Source of the DNA: Mariprofundus sp. UBA1536
Lineage (GTDB): Bacteria > Pseudomonadota > Zetaproteobacteria > Mariprofundales > Mariprofundaceae
Direction of reading: 5' to 3'
Length of the DNA: 42,927 nt
Assembly: GCA_002323245.1 (NCBI GenBank)
Contig: DCPU01000021.1
Coordinates: 1 to 42,927 of the forward strand
Within the stretch, counting starts at the first letter, position 1. Each line of letters begins with the position of its first letter. The notes under the pieces were generated by a model that saw only the letters and a program-made list of their open reading frames with translations, was not told the origin of the DNA and did no database searches. This document shows positions 34,990-42,927 of this stretch, piece by piece. Position numbers and translations under genes: made by a program.

Positions 34990-35663
34990 ATCGCTTCGCT
35001 ATTAAAGCAGTAACCCTGCCCGCGCCGCGTGAGTATGCAGTTTTTCCCCAACTTTTTCCGCAATTTACTGATATACACTTCAATCACATTGCTTTCTTTT
35101 TCAGAGTCATAATCGTAAACATGCTCAAGCAAATGACTTTCATTAAAGACGTGTCCTGGCTGCAGCATCAAATAACGAAGCAAACGAAACTCCACACCGG
35201 TAAGCTCAATATGCACATCTTTGTCACCTTGGCGTTGTTTCACAGCTTGGCTACCTTCATCCAGCGTCAGCCCGCCGCAGCTAATCAGCGCACTGCTCAC
35301 GCCTTTGGTGCGTCGAATCAAAGCTTCCAGCCGCACCAGCAACTCTTCGATATGAAAGGGTTTGGCCAAATAATCATCAGCGCCAGCACGAAAACCATCC
35401 ACCTTTTCATGCCATGCATCACGGGCTGTTAATACCAACACAGGAATCGTTACACCCTTGCTGCGCCAAGTGGTCAACACTTCAAGACCCGGCATCAACG
35501 GCAGCCCCAAATCCAGCACAATCACATCATAGGGTTCACTTTCACCCATAAACAACGCTTCTTTCCCATCAAACACTTTGTCGACGGCATACCCTTGTTT
35601 GCTAAGTTGCGCACCCACTTCCGCCGCAAGTGCCTGATCATCTTCAACCAATAATAAACGCAA
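34986..35663 (-). CDS. OmpR-family response regulator
   Basis: A 225-residue protein. The receiver domain has LLVEDDQ (acidic pocket), phospho-acceptor Asp 51 in VIVLDLGLPLMPG, and the Lys in YLAKPF; the C-terminal winged-helix has VEFRLLRYL and VIEVYISKLRKKLG. The start is TTG 35663, with AGAGGAAG well placed, and it begins right after the stop of the PepSY gene (TGA at 35664-35666). It is of the QseB/PmrA/PhoP type. It probably regulates the upstream diheme/PepSY genes, by inference from context. Confidence 0.95.
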   Translation of the reverse strand: MRLLLVEDDQALAAEVGAQLSKQGYAVDKVFDGKEALFMGESEPYDVIVLDLGLPLMPGLEVLTTWRSKGVTIPVLVLTARDAWHEKVDGFRAGADDYLAKPFHIEELLVRLEALIRRTKGVSSALISCGGLTLDEGSQAVKQRQGDKDVHIELTGVEFRLLRYLMLQPGHVFNESHLLEHVYDYDSEKESNVIEVYISKLRKKLGKNCILTRRGQGYCFNSEAI

Positions 35664-35966
35664 TCAATCTTCCTCTAATGATAAAATCTCACCTGTTTTG
35701 GGATGCACAAGCATTTCCATCACCACACCGTTTTCCGCCAAGAAATCAATATCGTATACAACTTTCCCATGCTTTTCTTCAAGCTCTACTTCCACCAGCT
35801 TACCGTGCACTTTACTACCAACCAATTGCAGGATTTCTGTGAGCGAAAGAATTTCACCATTTTTGAGCAATTCAAGCGCTCTATCAGAGTCTTTGGCCAT
35901 AGCCGATTGCGCAAATGGTAAACACAAAGCCAATAGCAGCATGTAGCGATATATTACTTTTCCCAT
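35664..35966 (-). CDS. Secreted PepSY-domain protein
   Basis: A 100-residue protein. After a signal peptide (residues 1-24, ending SAMA) comes a single PepSY-like domain: EILQLVGSKVHGKLVEVELE, then YDIDFLAENGVVMEMLVHPKTGEIL. PepSY proteins commonly sit beside QseBC/PhoPQ-type pairs in metal- or stress-responsive units. Here it lies between the diheme cytochrome (5-base gap) and the response regulator (adjacent). It is likely periplasmic. Confidence 0.9.
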   Translation of the reverse strand: MGKVIYRYMLLLALCLPFAQSAMAKDSDRALELLKNGEILSLTEILQLVGSKVHGKLVEVELEEKHGKVVYDIDFLAENGVVMEMLVHPKTGEILSLEED

Positions 35967-35971
35967 AAGCG

Positions 35972-36526
35972 TTAGTCCCAGCGCCCGTAATTTGGAATAC
36001 GCACGCTATCTTCATCAAAATTGCCACGTGCGGCTTGGGTATGACAAGCCACACAGTTGGCAAGTGAGCCTACTTGCGGATTGCCAGAAATAAAGCGTGT
36101 TGGGATTTCGTCATGCTTTCTTTGCATATAGGGCAACTCAGAAATACGCAATGGCACATCACCACTTGAGATACCGCGCATAAATTTGTCGCTTCTGCGA
36201 GCATATTGCTCATCAGCAGCGCCCTGCTGCAAATAAGCCGAAATTTCGGTCTTCGACTTCACACTAAGCTCTGCATTATCACCAAAATGGTCATCCAAAC
36301 CGCTCATCATTTTCTGCCATGAGCGCGCAGGTAACAAACCCGGCTGATACGCAAAATGGCATGAGCCACATTCGGATTGGTACAAATCACTCTTATTCAC
36401 TGGCAACACACTATGGCTCCGTTCATGTTCACCATATTTGCCATGTTCATCGGCATACACACGCGTCACACATGCCAAAACAACAGTTGCTACTATCCAC
36501 CCTATGATCAATGGTTGTTTTTTCAT
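35972..36526 (-). CDS. Periplasmic diheme cytochrome c (DHC-like)
   Basis: A 184-residue protein with a signal peptide (about residues 1-26) and two haem-attachment sites, CGSCH (53-57) and CVACH (158-162). LYQSECGSCHFAYQPGLLPARSWQKMM and the downstream PxxxxSxRDL-like region match the DHC family (PF09626-type), which often accompanies a cytochrome b561-like partner; none is present here. AGGGG precedes the ATG. It is the first gene of the unit that continues into PepSY and the two-component pair. Confidence 0.9.
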   Translation of the reverse strand: MKKQPLIIGWIVATVVLACVTRVYADEHGKYGEHERSHSVLPVNKSDLYQSECGSCHFAYQPGLLPARSWQKMMSGLDDHFGDNAELSVKSKTEISAYLQQGAADEQYARRSDKFMRGISSGDVPLRISELPYMQRKHDEIPTRFISGNPQVGSLANCVACHTQAARGNFDEDSVRIPNYGRWD

Positions 36527-36564
36527 GACTTGCCCCTTTGTTGCCTAAATTTTTTTCGCTTTAG

Positions 36565-36641
36565 CATCGAAGTGCGAGCTTATCGTTAGAATCTGAAATA
36601 AGACTGAAGGTGGCTTGCCAGCATGGCATCTTACTTCGATG
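36565..36641. promoter_or_regulatory. Inverted repeat between diheme cytochrome and nhaA genes
   Basis: CATCGAAGT (36565-36573) and ACTTCGATG (36633-36641) are perfect 9-base complements 59 bases apart, in the 205-base divergent region. A shorter dyad TGCCA-GCA-TGGCA lies between them. Confidence 0.4.
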
Positions 36642-36646
36642 ATAGC

Positions 36647-36710
36647 GCTGAAGTATTTCCATTGATTGAAGCCATGTTAGGGTTCAGCCGCAAGCGCATA
36701 AATAGCGCAA
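36647..36710 (+). promoter_or_regulatory. Potentially structured nhaA leader
   Basis: GCTGAA (36647-36652) can pair with TTCAGC (36683-36688), and AGCGC/GCGC sequences around 36693-36708 can form a second small hairpin, just before the AGGGG Shine-Dalgarno. Na/Li riboswitches of the nhaA motifs occur upstream of such antiporters; I cannot match their consensus by eye. Confidence 0.25.
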
Positions 36711-36731
36711 GAAAGCAAGTTTAGGGGATTT

Positions 36732-37913
36732 ATGGTCGTTTCAAAGCCAACTTTCATTTCTGATTTTTTCAAAAGCGAATCGGCTGCTGGTATCCTTTTG
36801 ATGGGCACCGCCCTCTTGGCTATTATCATTGCCAACAGCCCGCTCAGCACCTACTACGCCTTGCTGCTGGATACGCCTGTTGAAGTGCGCATCGGCGCTT
36901 TACACATTGCCAAACCCCTATTGCTTTGGATCAACGATGGTTTGATGGCCGTGTTCTTCTTTCTGGTCGGTTTGGAATTAAAGCGCGAATTGATTGAAGG
37001 CGAGCTGGCCGATAAGCGCAACATTATCTTACCCGCGGTCGGCGCCTTGGGCGGCATGGTAGTTCCTGCCCTGATTTATTTGTATTTCAACCAAAATGAC
37101 CCGACCGCCATTCAAGGTTGGGCCATTCCCGCAGCCACTGATATCGCCTTTGCATTGGGCATTCTATTTTTGCTTGGTTCGCGTGTGCCAACTAGCATCA
37201 AAATTTTTCTCACTTCCCTCGCTATTTTTGATGACATCGGTGCCATTATCATCATCGCTATTTTTTACACTGCCGATATTTCCGCTGTTTCTTTAATCGT
37301 CATTACCATCAGCATCGTTGTGCTTTTCCTGATCAATCGCTTTGGTGTCACCAGCAAAAGCGTGTACATCATGCTTGGTGTTGTGCTTTGGGTAGCCACA
37401 CTCAAATCCGGCGTGCATGCCACATTAGCTGGTGTGGTACTGGCCATATTTATTCCCATCAAAGCCAGCAATGAACAACCATCTATGCTCAAGGTGATGG
37501 AGCATGATTTGCACAGCTGGGTAACATTCTTCGTCTTGCCCGTGTTTGCTTTTGCCAATGCAGGACTCAATTTGGCAGGTGTAGGTGTTGAGGAACTTCT
37601 TCATCCCGTGCCGCTGGGCATTGCCCTTGGCCTGTTTATTGGTAAACAACTGGGTGTATTTGCTTTTTGCTGGCTGGTGATTCAACTCGGCTGGACAGCC
37701 TTACCCAAAGGCATGAGCTGGTTATCACTTTATGGCACTGCCGCTTTATGCGGGGTTGGTTTTACCATGAGCTTGTTTATCGGCTCATTGGCCTTTGAAG
37801 AAACGGGTATGAATCTGCTCTTTGATGAACGCCTAGGCATTATTCTTGGCTCTATCGTATCGGGTGTGGTTGGCTACTTGGTATTGCGCTTTAGCCTAAA
37901 ACCCAAGGTTTAA
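36732..37913 (+). CDS. nhaA: Na+/H+ antiporter NhaA
   Basis: A 393-residue inner-membrane antiporter, full length (E. coli 388), with about 12 TM helices. The ion-binding pair Asp-Asp is in SLAIFDDIGAIIIIAIFY (about residues 163-164), with PAATDIAFALGILFLLG (Asp of the opposite unwound helix) upstream and VGFTMSLFIGSLAF downstream. It exports Na+ against H+ and supports alkaline pH and salt tolerance. AGGGG precedes the ATG. Its stop is 2 bases from the stop of the convergent dinB gene. Confidence 0.97.
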   Translation: MVVSKPTFISDFFKSESAAGILLMGTALLAIIIANSPLSTYYALLLDTPVEVRIGALHIAKPLLLWINDGLMAVFFFLVGLELKRELIEGELADKRNIILPAVGALGGMVVPALIYLYFNQNDPTAIQGWAIPAATDIAFALGILFLLGSRVPTSIKIFLTSLAIFDDIGAIIIIAIFYTADISAVSLIVITISIVVLFLINRFGVTSKSVYIMLGVVLWVATLKSGVHATLAGVVLAIFIPIKASNEQPSMLKVMEHDLHSWVTFFVLPVFAFANAGLNLAGVGVEELLHPVPLGIALGLFIGKQLGVFAFCWLVIQLGWTALPKGMSWLSLYGTAALCGVGFTMSLFIGSLAFEETGMNLLFDERLGIILGSIVSGVVGYLVLRFSLKPKV

Positions 37914-37915
37914 TT

Positions 37916-39031
37916 TTATAGTTTTAAGGCCAGTTGTGGGTCAGTCGCTGATGTATTGTTTTCAGCTTCACTAACAAAACCACTGGCTGAAAAGCCCACC
38001 AAACGCACTGGCATTTTACCTGCTTCGGTAAACTTGAGCAGTGCTGGAATATGGCACTGAATTTCGCTAAAACTGGTAATCGCATGGCTTAAAGTCATGG
38101 AACGTGTCACTTGCTGAAAATTGGCATATTTCACTTTAATAGTGATGGTTTTAGCGTAAAGGTTTTCTTGTCCTAAGCGTTCATACACTTTCTTCGCCAA
38201 AGATTGTAAGTGCTCAATAAGTTTGGTTATATCCAAAATATTAGTAGTAAATGTTGTTTCTTTTCCCAGCGATTTTCGCGCCCTGCTGCTGCGCACTTCG
38301 CGCTCATCAATACCTCGCGCTATTTGGTAATAATACGAGGCAGACTTGCCAAAAACCTGCTGCAATTCTTCCAAGCTTTTCGCCTTGATATCCGCGCCAG
38401 TATAAAAGCCTGCCGCATGCATTTTCTTTTTAGTAGCTGGCCCCACGCCAAAGAATTTTCCCACAGGCAGCGCTGCCACAAAAACCTCACCCGCTTCGGG
38501 TTTAATCACATACAAACCATCAGGCTTATTCATATCGGATGCAATTTTGGCGAGGAATTTATTATAGGAAACGCCTGCGGAGGCTGTAAGCCCTGTTTCT
38601 TCTTTGATCTCGCGGCGAATGGCCTCGGCAATAAGCGTGGCTGAGCCATCATAATCGGCGGTATAGGTCACATCCAAATAGGCTTCATCCAACGACAAAG
38701 GCTCCACGCGGCTGGCATAACGCCAAAAGATTTCACGGATTTTCTGGGAGACTTCCTTGTACGCTTCAAAGCGCGGCTTCACAAAAATCGCCTCGGGGCA
38801 CAAGCGATAAGCCTGCGAGCAAGGCATGGCAGAATGAATGCCAAACTTGCGCGCTTCATAACTACAAGCTGCCACCACCCCGCGACTATCGGGCTTACCG
38901 CCCACAATTAACGGCTTGCCTAAATATTCTGGAAAATCGCGTTGTTCAACGGATGCAAAAAACGCATCCATATCCACATGGATGATTTTTCGCTGTTTTC
39001 TTAAGCTTTCCAAAGCCCTTTGGCATACCAA
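37916..39031 (-). CDS. dinB: DNA polymerase IV (DinB)
   Basis: A Y-family translesion polymerase of about 365-371 residues. Catalytic carboxylates: IIHVDMDAFFASVEQ and LSLDEAYLDVT. ASAGVSYNKFLAKIASDMNKPDGLY and the little-finger GKETTFT region follow. The start is unresolved: TTG 39031 (used here) and TTG 39013 are both in frame, neither with a good Shine-Dalgarno; the conserved sequence begins at KIIHVDMD. It overlaps the end of the P-loop-like gene upstream, so it is probably coupled. The C-terminus lacks an obvious beta-clamp motif by eye. Confidence 0.95.
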   Translation of the reverse strand: MVCQRALESLRKQRKIIHVDMDAFFASVEQRDFPEYLGKPLIVGGKPDSRGVVAACSYEARKFGIHSAMPCSQAYRLCPEAIFVKPRFEAYKEVSQKIREIFWRYASRVEPLSLDEAYLDVTYTADYDGSATLIAEAIRREIKEETGLTASAGVSYNKFLAKIASDMNKPDGLYVIKPEAGEVFVAALPVGKFFGVGPATKKKMHAAGFYTGADIKAKSLEELQQVFGKSASYYYQIARGIDEREVRSSRARKSLGKETTFTTNILDITKLIEHLQSLAKKVYERLGQENLYAKTITIKVKYANFQQVTRSMTLSHAITSFSEIQCHIPALLKFTEAGKMPVRLVGFSASGFVSEAENNTSATDPQLALKL

Positions 39032-39552
39032 ACATCGTTAAAGTTTTTAAGCAAAGTGTATGGCGTTGGATGTTCCATTAAAAAGCTGACAAAAGCCTGC
39101 ATATCTTCGGGCTTTATGGGCAGTCTGCGACGTTTGATCTCATCTTCGCATTGTTCCTTGGTCAGCGCTGGCAGCATTCTCACTTCAGCTTGCAACAAGG
39201 GATGGGCATTGCTTTCAGACACACACAACAAAGCACACAAGGGCAAATCAGCAACTTGGTTAAAGTTTTGCACCAAAGCTTCATCTTCAAGCAAATCAAA
39301 GTTATGCATGATAATCAGCTGCTTATGTTCAGCTTCAGCCACTTGTTTCAATGTCTGCTTAATCCAAGCTGCTTTCTCGCCAATAAAGCGCTTCACATCC
39401 ATCTGCAACACTTCAAGGCCACCTGGCAACACCATATGCAAATCAAGCAAGGTACGACGGCGACCAAGGCCGTGGGCGCTGATAAGGTTGATACTTTTGC
39501 CTTGGCTTAAATCATCAGCCAAGGTCTTGGTAAATTCAGGGCGCAACAACAT
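39001..39552 (-). CDS. Protein with a P-loop-like ATPase pattern lacking the Walker Lys
   Basis: A 183-residue protein I do not firmly recognise. Residues about 22-37 read INLISAHGLGRRRTLL, laid out like a Walker A loop but with Arg where Lys is expected. HKQLIIMHNFDLLED (about 97-111) looks like a Walker B region, and PLCALLCVSES like sensor-1. The C-terminal third resembles an AAA lid. So it may be a degenerate AAA/STAND-like domain. It follows a peptidoglycan-binding-fold gene at 3 bases and overlaps dinB. Confidence 0.65.
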   Translation of the reverse strand: MLLRPEFTKTLADDLSQGKSINLISAHGLGRRRTLLDLHMVLPGGLEVLQMDVKRFIGEKAAWIKQTLKQVAEAEHKQLIIMHNFDLLEDEALVQNFNQVADLPLCALLCVSESNAHPLLQAEVRMLPALTKEQCEDEIKRRRLPIKPEDMQAFVSFLMEHPTPYTLLKNFNDVWYAKGLWKA

Positions 39553-39555
39553 GAC

Positions 39556-39936
39556 TTACAAACTCCTAGGCACCAAACGCGCCAATTCCGCTTCAAATTC
39601 CCCATCTTCAATCACGCCCTTCTTGCGCAACAAACGCAGTAAGGCATCAAAATCCTTTTGCGGCACCATCGCTTCAACAGCTTTGGCAACCTCAGCCTTG
39701 GGTTCAGGCTTCACAGCAGGCAGCACACTGCCTTGCTGCAATTGGTTCATCAATTCCGCATCCACTTCCCCACTGGTTTTCATACCATGCTGCTTCTGAA
39801 AGTTTTTGACTGCATCGCGTGTCATCACCCCAAACAAACCATCGGCATCATCAATCACATACCCGCGCCGCCGCAAAACCTCCTGCAACAAACGAATACT
39901 CTTGCCACGCATAAATGCCTTCAATGGCCTAGCCAT
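39556..39936 (-). CDS. Peptidoglycan-binding-fold protein without a signal peptide
   Basis: A 126-residue protein. The N-terminal half is a PG_binding_1 repeat: KSIRLLQEVLRRRGY, DDADGLFGVMTRDAVKNFQKQHGM, then TSGEVDAELMNQL. A Pro/Ala/Lys linker leads to a short C-terminal helix-turn-helix-like segment (FDALLRLLRKKGVIEDGEF). ATG 39936 has AGGAGAT upstream. No signal peptide or TM is visible, so a cytoplasmic role of the fold is probable, as in some multidomain regulators. The P-loop-like protein follows 3 bases downstream. Confidence 0.8.
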   Translation of the reverse strand: MARPLKAFMRGKSIRLLQEVLRRRGYVIDDADGLFGVMTRDAVKNFQKQHGMKTSGEVDAELMNQLQQGSVLPAVKPEPKAEVAKAVEAMVPQKDFDALLRLLRKKGVIEDGEFEAELARLVPRSL

Positions 39937-40056
39937 AATTATATCTCCTACTACACACTCATTCTTCATAGTACTTTGTTTCTAGTTCTTTATTTATCAT
40001 TTTTTTCATTATCACAGAGCAAGTCAGTCTCACGAGATACTAAAGTTAATGACAGG

Positions 40057-40073
40057 AATGGAATGTTTCCATT
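40057..40073 (-). terminator. Possible weak hairpin after the hybrid kinase gene
   Basis: AATGGAA / TTCCATT with a 3-base loop directly follows the kinase stop on the minus strand. No T-tract follows closely, so terminator function is doubtful. Confidence 0.3.
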
Positions 40074-42863
40074 TTAAGAATCAAGCATATCTCTTATCAT
40101 ATGGCTTAATTTAACAATATCGTATGGTTTCGAAACAACTGCATTTTCAGCAAGTGAATGGGTATCCTTGAATGTTTCATCATTATCATAACCGGTAGCA
40201 AAAATAATTTTCACTTCCGGAGCGATTCCCCAAATGCGCTCTGCAGCTGACCTTCCCCCCAACCGTGGCATGATAATATCCATAATAATAAGGGATATTT
40301 CACTCTTCCTTTCGGTAAACTTCTCCACTGCATCAAAACCATCTGAAGCCTCAATCACTTGGTAACCGAGACTGCGCAGCACCGCTTTACTAGTACTTCT
40401 GACCTCAGCACTATCGTCAACGATTAGCAATAATTCACCATGACCTTCCAATATATGCTCTGGATCTTCATGAACAAGGGCAATGCTTAGAACTTCCTCT
40501 AGTGGCAAGTAAACATGAAACGATGTTCCTTTCCCCAGCCTACTCTCCACCTCTATGATGCCATGATGGTTTTGAATACAGCCATAAACCATGGAAAGGC
40601 CTAGTCCAGTGCCTATACCAACACCTTTGGTCGTGAAAAAAGGTTCGAATATACGGTCTTTATTAGCACTACTAATCCCTAATCCATTGTCGCTAACCAC
40701 CAAATGTGCAAGCAAACGCTCACTGATTCCAGGGTGAGCATTCATAAAGTCATCATCAGCTTCAAACCCTTCAAGTACTAAAGATATCTTAGGTGCAGGC
40801 ACATCTTCCACTGCATCTCTGGCATTATTTAGAAGATTCAATAGTGCGGCCTGTATTTGAGAAGCATCACCTTTAATAATGAGCTCATCATCAGTAAAGT
40901 CGCTGCTAAACGTAATATTGGCAGGAATACTTGACTCACTAAGCCTAGATGCATCTCTGATAAAAGAAGTTAATCCAAAGCGTTTCATTTCAACATGATC
41001 TTTCTTGGCAAAAATCAATAATTGTTTGATGGTTTCTGCAGCTTGAAAGCTTAGGCTGGTTACTGCATCTAATTTTTTAACAACATCTGGTTGATTTAAA
41101 ACCTTTTGTTTAGCTAAATAGAGGTTACCCGTCATACCTGCCAGTATATTATTGAAATTATGGGCGATTCCCCCAATGAGATGCCCCATAGCCTCCATCT
41201 TTTGTGCTTGCCGTAACTTATCTTCTAGAATTTCATGAGCAGTCATATCTTGTTGAATGCCCACGTAATGCGTAATCAGACCTGCGTCATCAAATATCGG
41301 TGATATCGTCATCAGAGCAGGGTAATTTGATCCGTCCTTACGTTTATCAACGATTGCACTATGCCAAAGTTCACCGCTGGAGATTGTGTTCCAAAGCATC
41401 TCATAATATTTGTCTTCCTGATGTCCACTTTTAAGAATCCTAGGATTTTTCCCTAAGACCTCCTCTGGCAAATAGCCTGTGATTCTCGTGAACGCCGAGT
41501 TTACGTACTCAATCACACCCTCTTTATCTGTAATGATTACCGATTCACCTGCTTGTTCTAACGCTTGAGACAATTTGTGAAGCTCAACTTCGGCAAGCTT
41601 ACGTTTGGTCACGTCAGAAATAGCAGCAATAAACCCAACAACTTGACCCGTCTCATCAAATTCCGGCGAATAATGAACGGAGTAGATACCTGACTTGTTT
41701 GGTGTTGCAGGAAAAGATGTATCAAATTCAACTTCCCGTCCTAAAAGTGCATCATCCATAAATGGGCTAATTTTAACAAAACCCTCGTCTCCGAGAATTT
41801 CTTGCGCATGCTTCCCAACCAAATCATCTGGCTCACGCCCATAAAGCTTGGCATAAGATAAATTTACAAATTTATAACACTTTTCTTGATCATAGTGAGC
41901 AAGAAATACTGGCGCATGATCGGTAATAAATTGCAGTTTCTTTTCAAAAACTCTGAGCTCGACTTGGCGGCGGTAAAAGGAAAAGGCTACAAACATAAAA
42001 AAAAGCAATGTTATGGGTAAGATATACTTAAGCACATCCTGCAAACCAACTTCTTTGTCCTCATAAATACCAAACCATTTTTCATACAATGTGGCGTAAG
42101 TTCCATTGTCTTTCATTATGGCTAGCCCTTCGTTTATTCTTGCCAAAAGTTCTGAATGCTCATGTTGGACTGCGAACCCAAACTTCTGAGAAAAACCAAC
42201 CTTAAAATTTAGCGCCTCAATATCACTTAATCCTAAAGCTTGAATGGTCTGTATTCCTGGTAACTTTCCAATGAGTAATGCGTCATATTTTCCTGATGCC
42301 AACAAACGAAACCCTTCTGCTGTGGTATCCACCAGAATAAGCTGCTTACCCCAACCCTGTGCTAACGCATAATCATGCGCCAAATCAGCGTTAAGAACGA
42401 TGATAGATTTACCTGTCAGGTCACTCTCTGCAAGAATACTAGATTCACCTTTACGCACAAAAACCGCACCATGGACAATGACGTGGGGAACAGTGAAATC
42501 AGCAAATTCATCGCGCTCTTCAGAATATGCTAGGTTAATGAGTACGTCCGTTCTTCCTTCTTTAAAATCCTGAAGAATTTCGCGGAAAGGTTGCACATAA
42601 ATTGTATAATTTAAGCCAACTTCATCTGCCGCAGCTTTCCATAGTTCAACAGTAAATCCTCCAGCTTCATCGGAAGTCATTCCTGTGGCAAAAGGAGGAT
42701 AGTCCTGTTCACTCCCAACGATAAGAATCTCATTTTGTGCTTGATCTTTAGTGCCAATTGATGCCACTGCAGACGAATCCTGAGCCAAGGATGGTGCAGC
42801 CAAAAAACCAAGTATGACACTTAGGATTCTTGATATAATGATAGTCTTATTTTGTAGTCTCAA
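40074..42863 (-). CDS. EvgS-like hybrid sensor histidine kinase with periplasmic substrate-binding domain
   Basis: A protein of about 929 residues: a signal sequence (about 1-28), a periplasmic SBP_bac_3 domain (about 45-265; EILIVGSEQDYPPFA, then GGFTVELWKAAADEVG), a TM helix (about 285-303), two PAS domains (about 310-430 and 440-555), HisKA (IGGIAHNFNNILAG with the phospho-acceptor His), HATPase (LLNNARDAVEDV, VVSDNGLGIS, GTGLGLSMVYG), and a C-terminal receiver (LLIVDDSAEVR, phospho-Asp in LIIMDIIMPRLGG). I chose TTG 42863, which has GAGGGAG 5 bases upstream; GTG 42881 lacks a Shine-Dalgarno. It probably senses an amino-acid-like or other small ligand. The response regulator partner is not in the window. 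Confidence 0.93.
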   Translation of the reverse strand: MRLQNKTIIISRILSVILGFLAAPSLAQDSSAVASIGTKDQAQNEILIVGSEQDYPPFATGMTSDEAGGFTVELWKAAADEVGLNYTIYVQPFREILQDFKEGRTDVLINLAYSEERDEFADFTVPHVIVHGAVFVRKGESSILAESDLTGKSIIVLNADLAHDYALAQGWGKQLILVDTTAEGFRLLASGKYDALLIGKLPGIQTIQALGLSDIEALNFKVGFSQKFGFAVQHEHSELLARINEGLAIMKDNGTYATLYEKWFGIYEDKEVGLQDVLKYILPITLLFFMFVAFSFYRRQVELRVFEKKLQFITDHAPVFLAHYDQEKCYKFVNLSYAKLYGREPDDLVGKHAQEILGDEGFVKISPFMDDALLGREVEFDTSFPATPNKSGIYSVHYSPEFDETGQVVGFIAAISDVTKRKLAEVELHKLSQALEQAGESVIITDKEGVIEYVNSAFTRITGYLPEEVLGKNPRILKSGHQEDKYYEMLWNTISSGELWHSAIVDKRKDGSNYPALMTISPIFDDAGLITHYVGIQQDMTAHEILEDKLRQAQKMEAMGHLIGGIAHNFNNILAGMTGNLYLAKQKVLNQPDVVKKLDAVTSLSFQAAETIKQLLIFAKKDHVEMKRFGLTSFIRDASRLSESSIPANITFSSDFTDDELIIKGDASQIQAALLNLLNNARDAVEDVPAPKISLVLEGFEADDDFMNAHPGISERLLAHLVVSDNGLGISSANKDRIFEPFFTTKGVGIGTGLGLSMVYGCIQNHHGIIEVESRLGKGTSFHVYLPLEEVLSIALVHEDPEHILEGHGELLLIVDDSAEVRSTSKAVLRSLGYQVIEASDGFDAVEKFTERKSEISLIIMDIIMPRLGGRSAAERIWGIAPEVKIIFATGYDNDETFKDTHSLAENAVVSKPYDIVKLSHMIRDMLDS

Positions 42864-42927
42864 AAGACTCTCCCTCGACACCTTTATACAGGTTTTAATA
42901 ATATCGCGGATTCAAGTACCAAGTGCA

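Noticed and set aside
37911..37918. Terminator between nhaA and dinB
   Set aside because: The two stops are 2 bases apart, leaving no room; any terminator must lie inside the genes, and none was clear.

Overview
The window is a densely packed, mostly housekeeping stretch of a Gram-negative pseudomonadotal chromosome with moderate GC. Evidence for the group: SecDF-YajC, HflKC, a HisZ-type histidine regulator, a proteobacterial SdhCDAB set, PdxB, TsaE, SixA, and several c-type cytochromes with signal peptides or a lipobox. The mix of gamma-like and deeper-branching traits plus the cytochromes would fit a Zetaproteobacterium (Mariprofundus/Ghiorsea-like). That placement is inference only. There are no rRNA or tRNA genes, CRISPR arrays or intact insertion sequences that I can see.

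Layout. 1-6720 (-): htpG-tgt-yajC-secD-secF-DUF498-queD, a protein-export operon bracketed by two queuosine genes. 6813-8992 (-): hflK-hflC-yjeT-like. 9097-11685 (-): an FHA-GAF-adenylate cyclase, SdhE and a DUF1573/cytochrome c lipoprotein. 11840-15414 (+): DUF1841, a small membrane protein and an AddB-like Fe-S nuclease. 15471-20775 (-): serC, then serA-hisZ-purA. 20913-23324 (-): sixA-mazG-DUF3467-diguanylate cyclase. 23402-32342 (+): a long co-directional run, map, TPR protein, pdxB, tsaE, ArsC-like protein, alpha/beta hydrolase, sdhCDAB, DUF493, DsbA-like protein.

32343-33640 is the accessory island. It holds the C-terminal remnant of an integron-integrase-like tyrosine recombinase, a probable interspersed repeat at the break, an inverted repeat, and a secreted haem-c protein with a Cys-containing C-terminal sorting signal. 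33676-36526 (-) encodes a diheme cytochrome, a PepSY protein and a QseBC-like two-component pair. 36732-37913 (+) is nhaA. 37916-39936 (-) is a three-gene unit: a cytoplasmic peptidoglycan-binding-fold protein, a P-loop-like protein and DNA polymerase IV. 40074-42863 (-) is a large EvgS-like hybrid sensor kinase.

Functional links: serine synthesis (SerA, SerC) and PLP synthesis (PdxB, SerC) share enzymes. SdhE, which flavinylates SdhA, is far from sdhCDAB and sits with a cyclase and a cytochrome. Three separate signalling outputs (cAMP, c-di-GMP, two-component phosphorelay) lie within 43 kb. The best candidates for something undescribed are the sorted haem protein beside the integrase remnant, the PepSY/diheme/two-component cluster, and the degenerate P-loop protein paired with a peptidoglycan-binding fold upstream of dinB.
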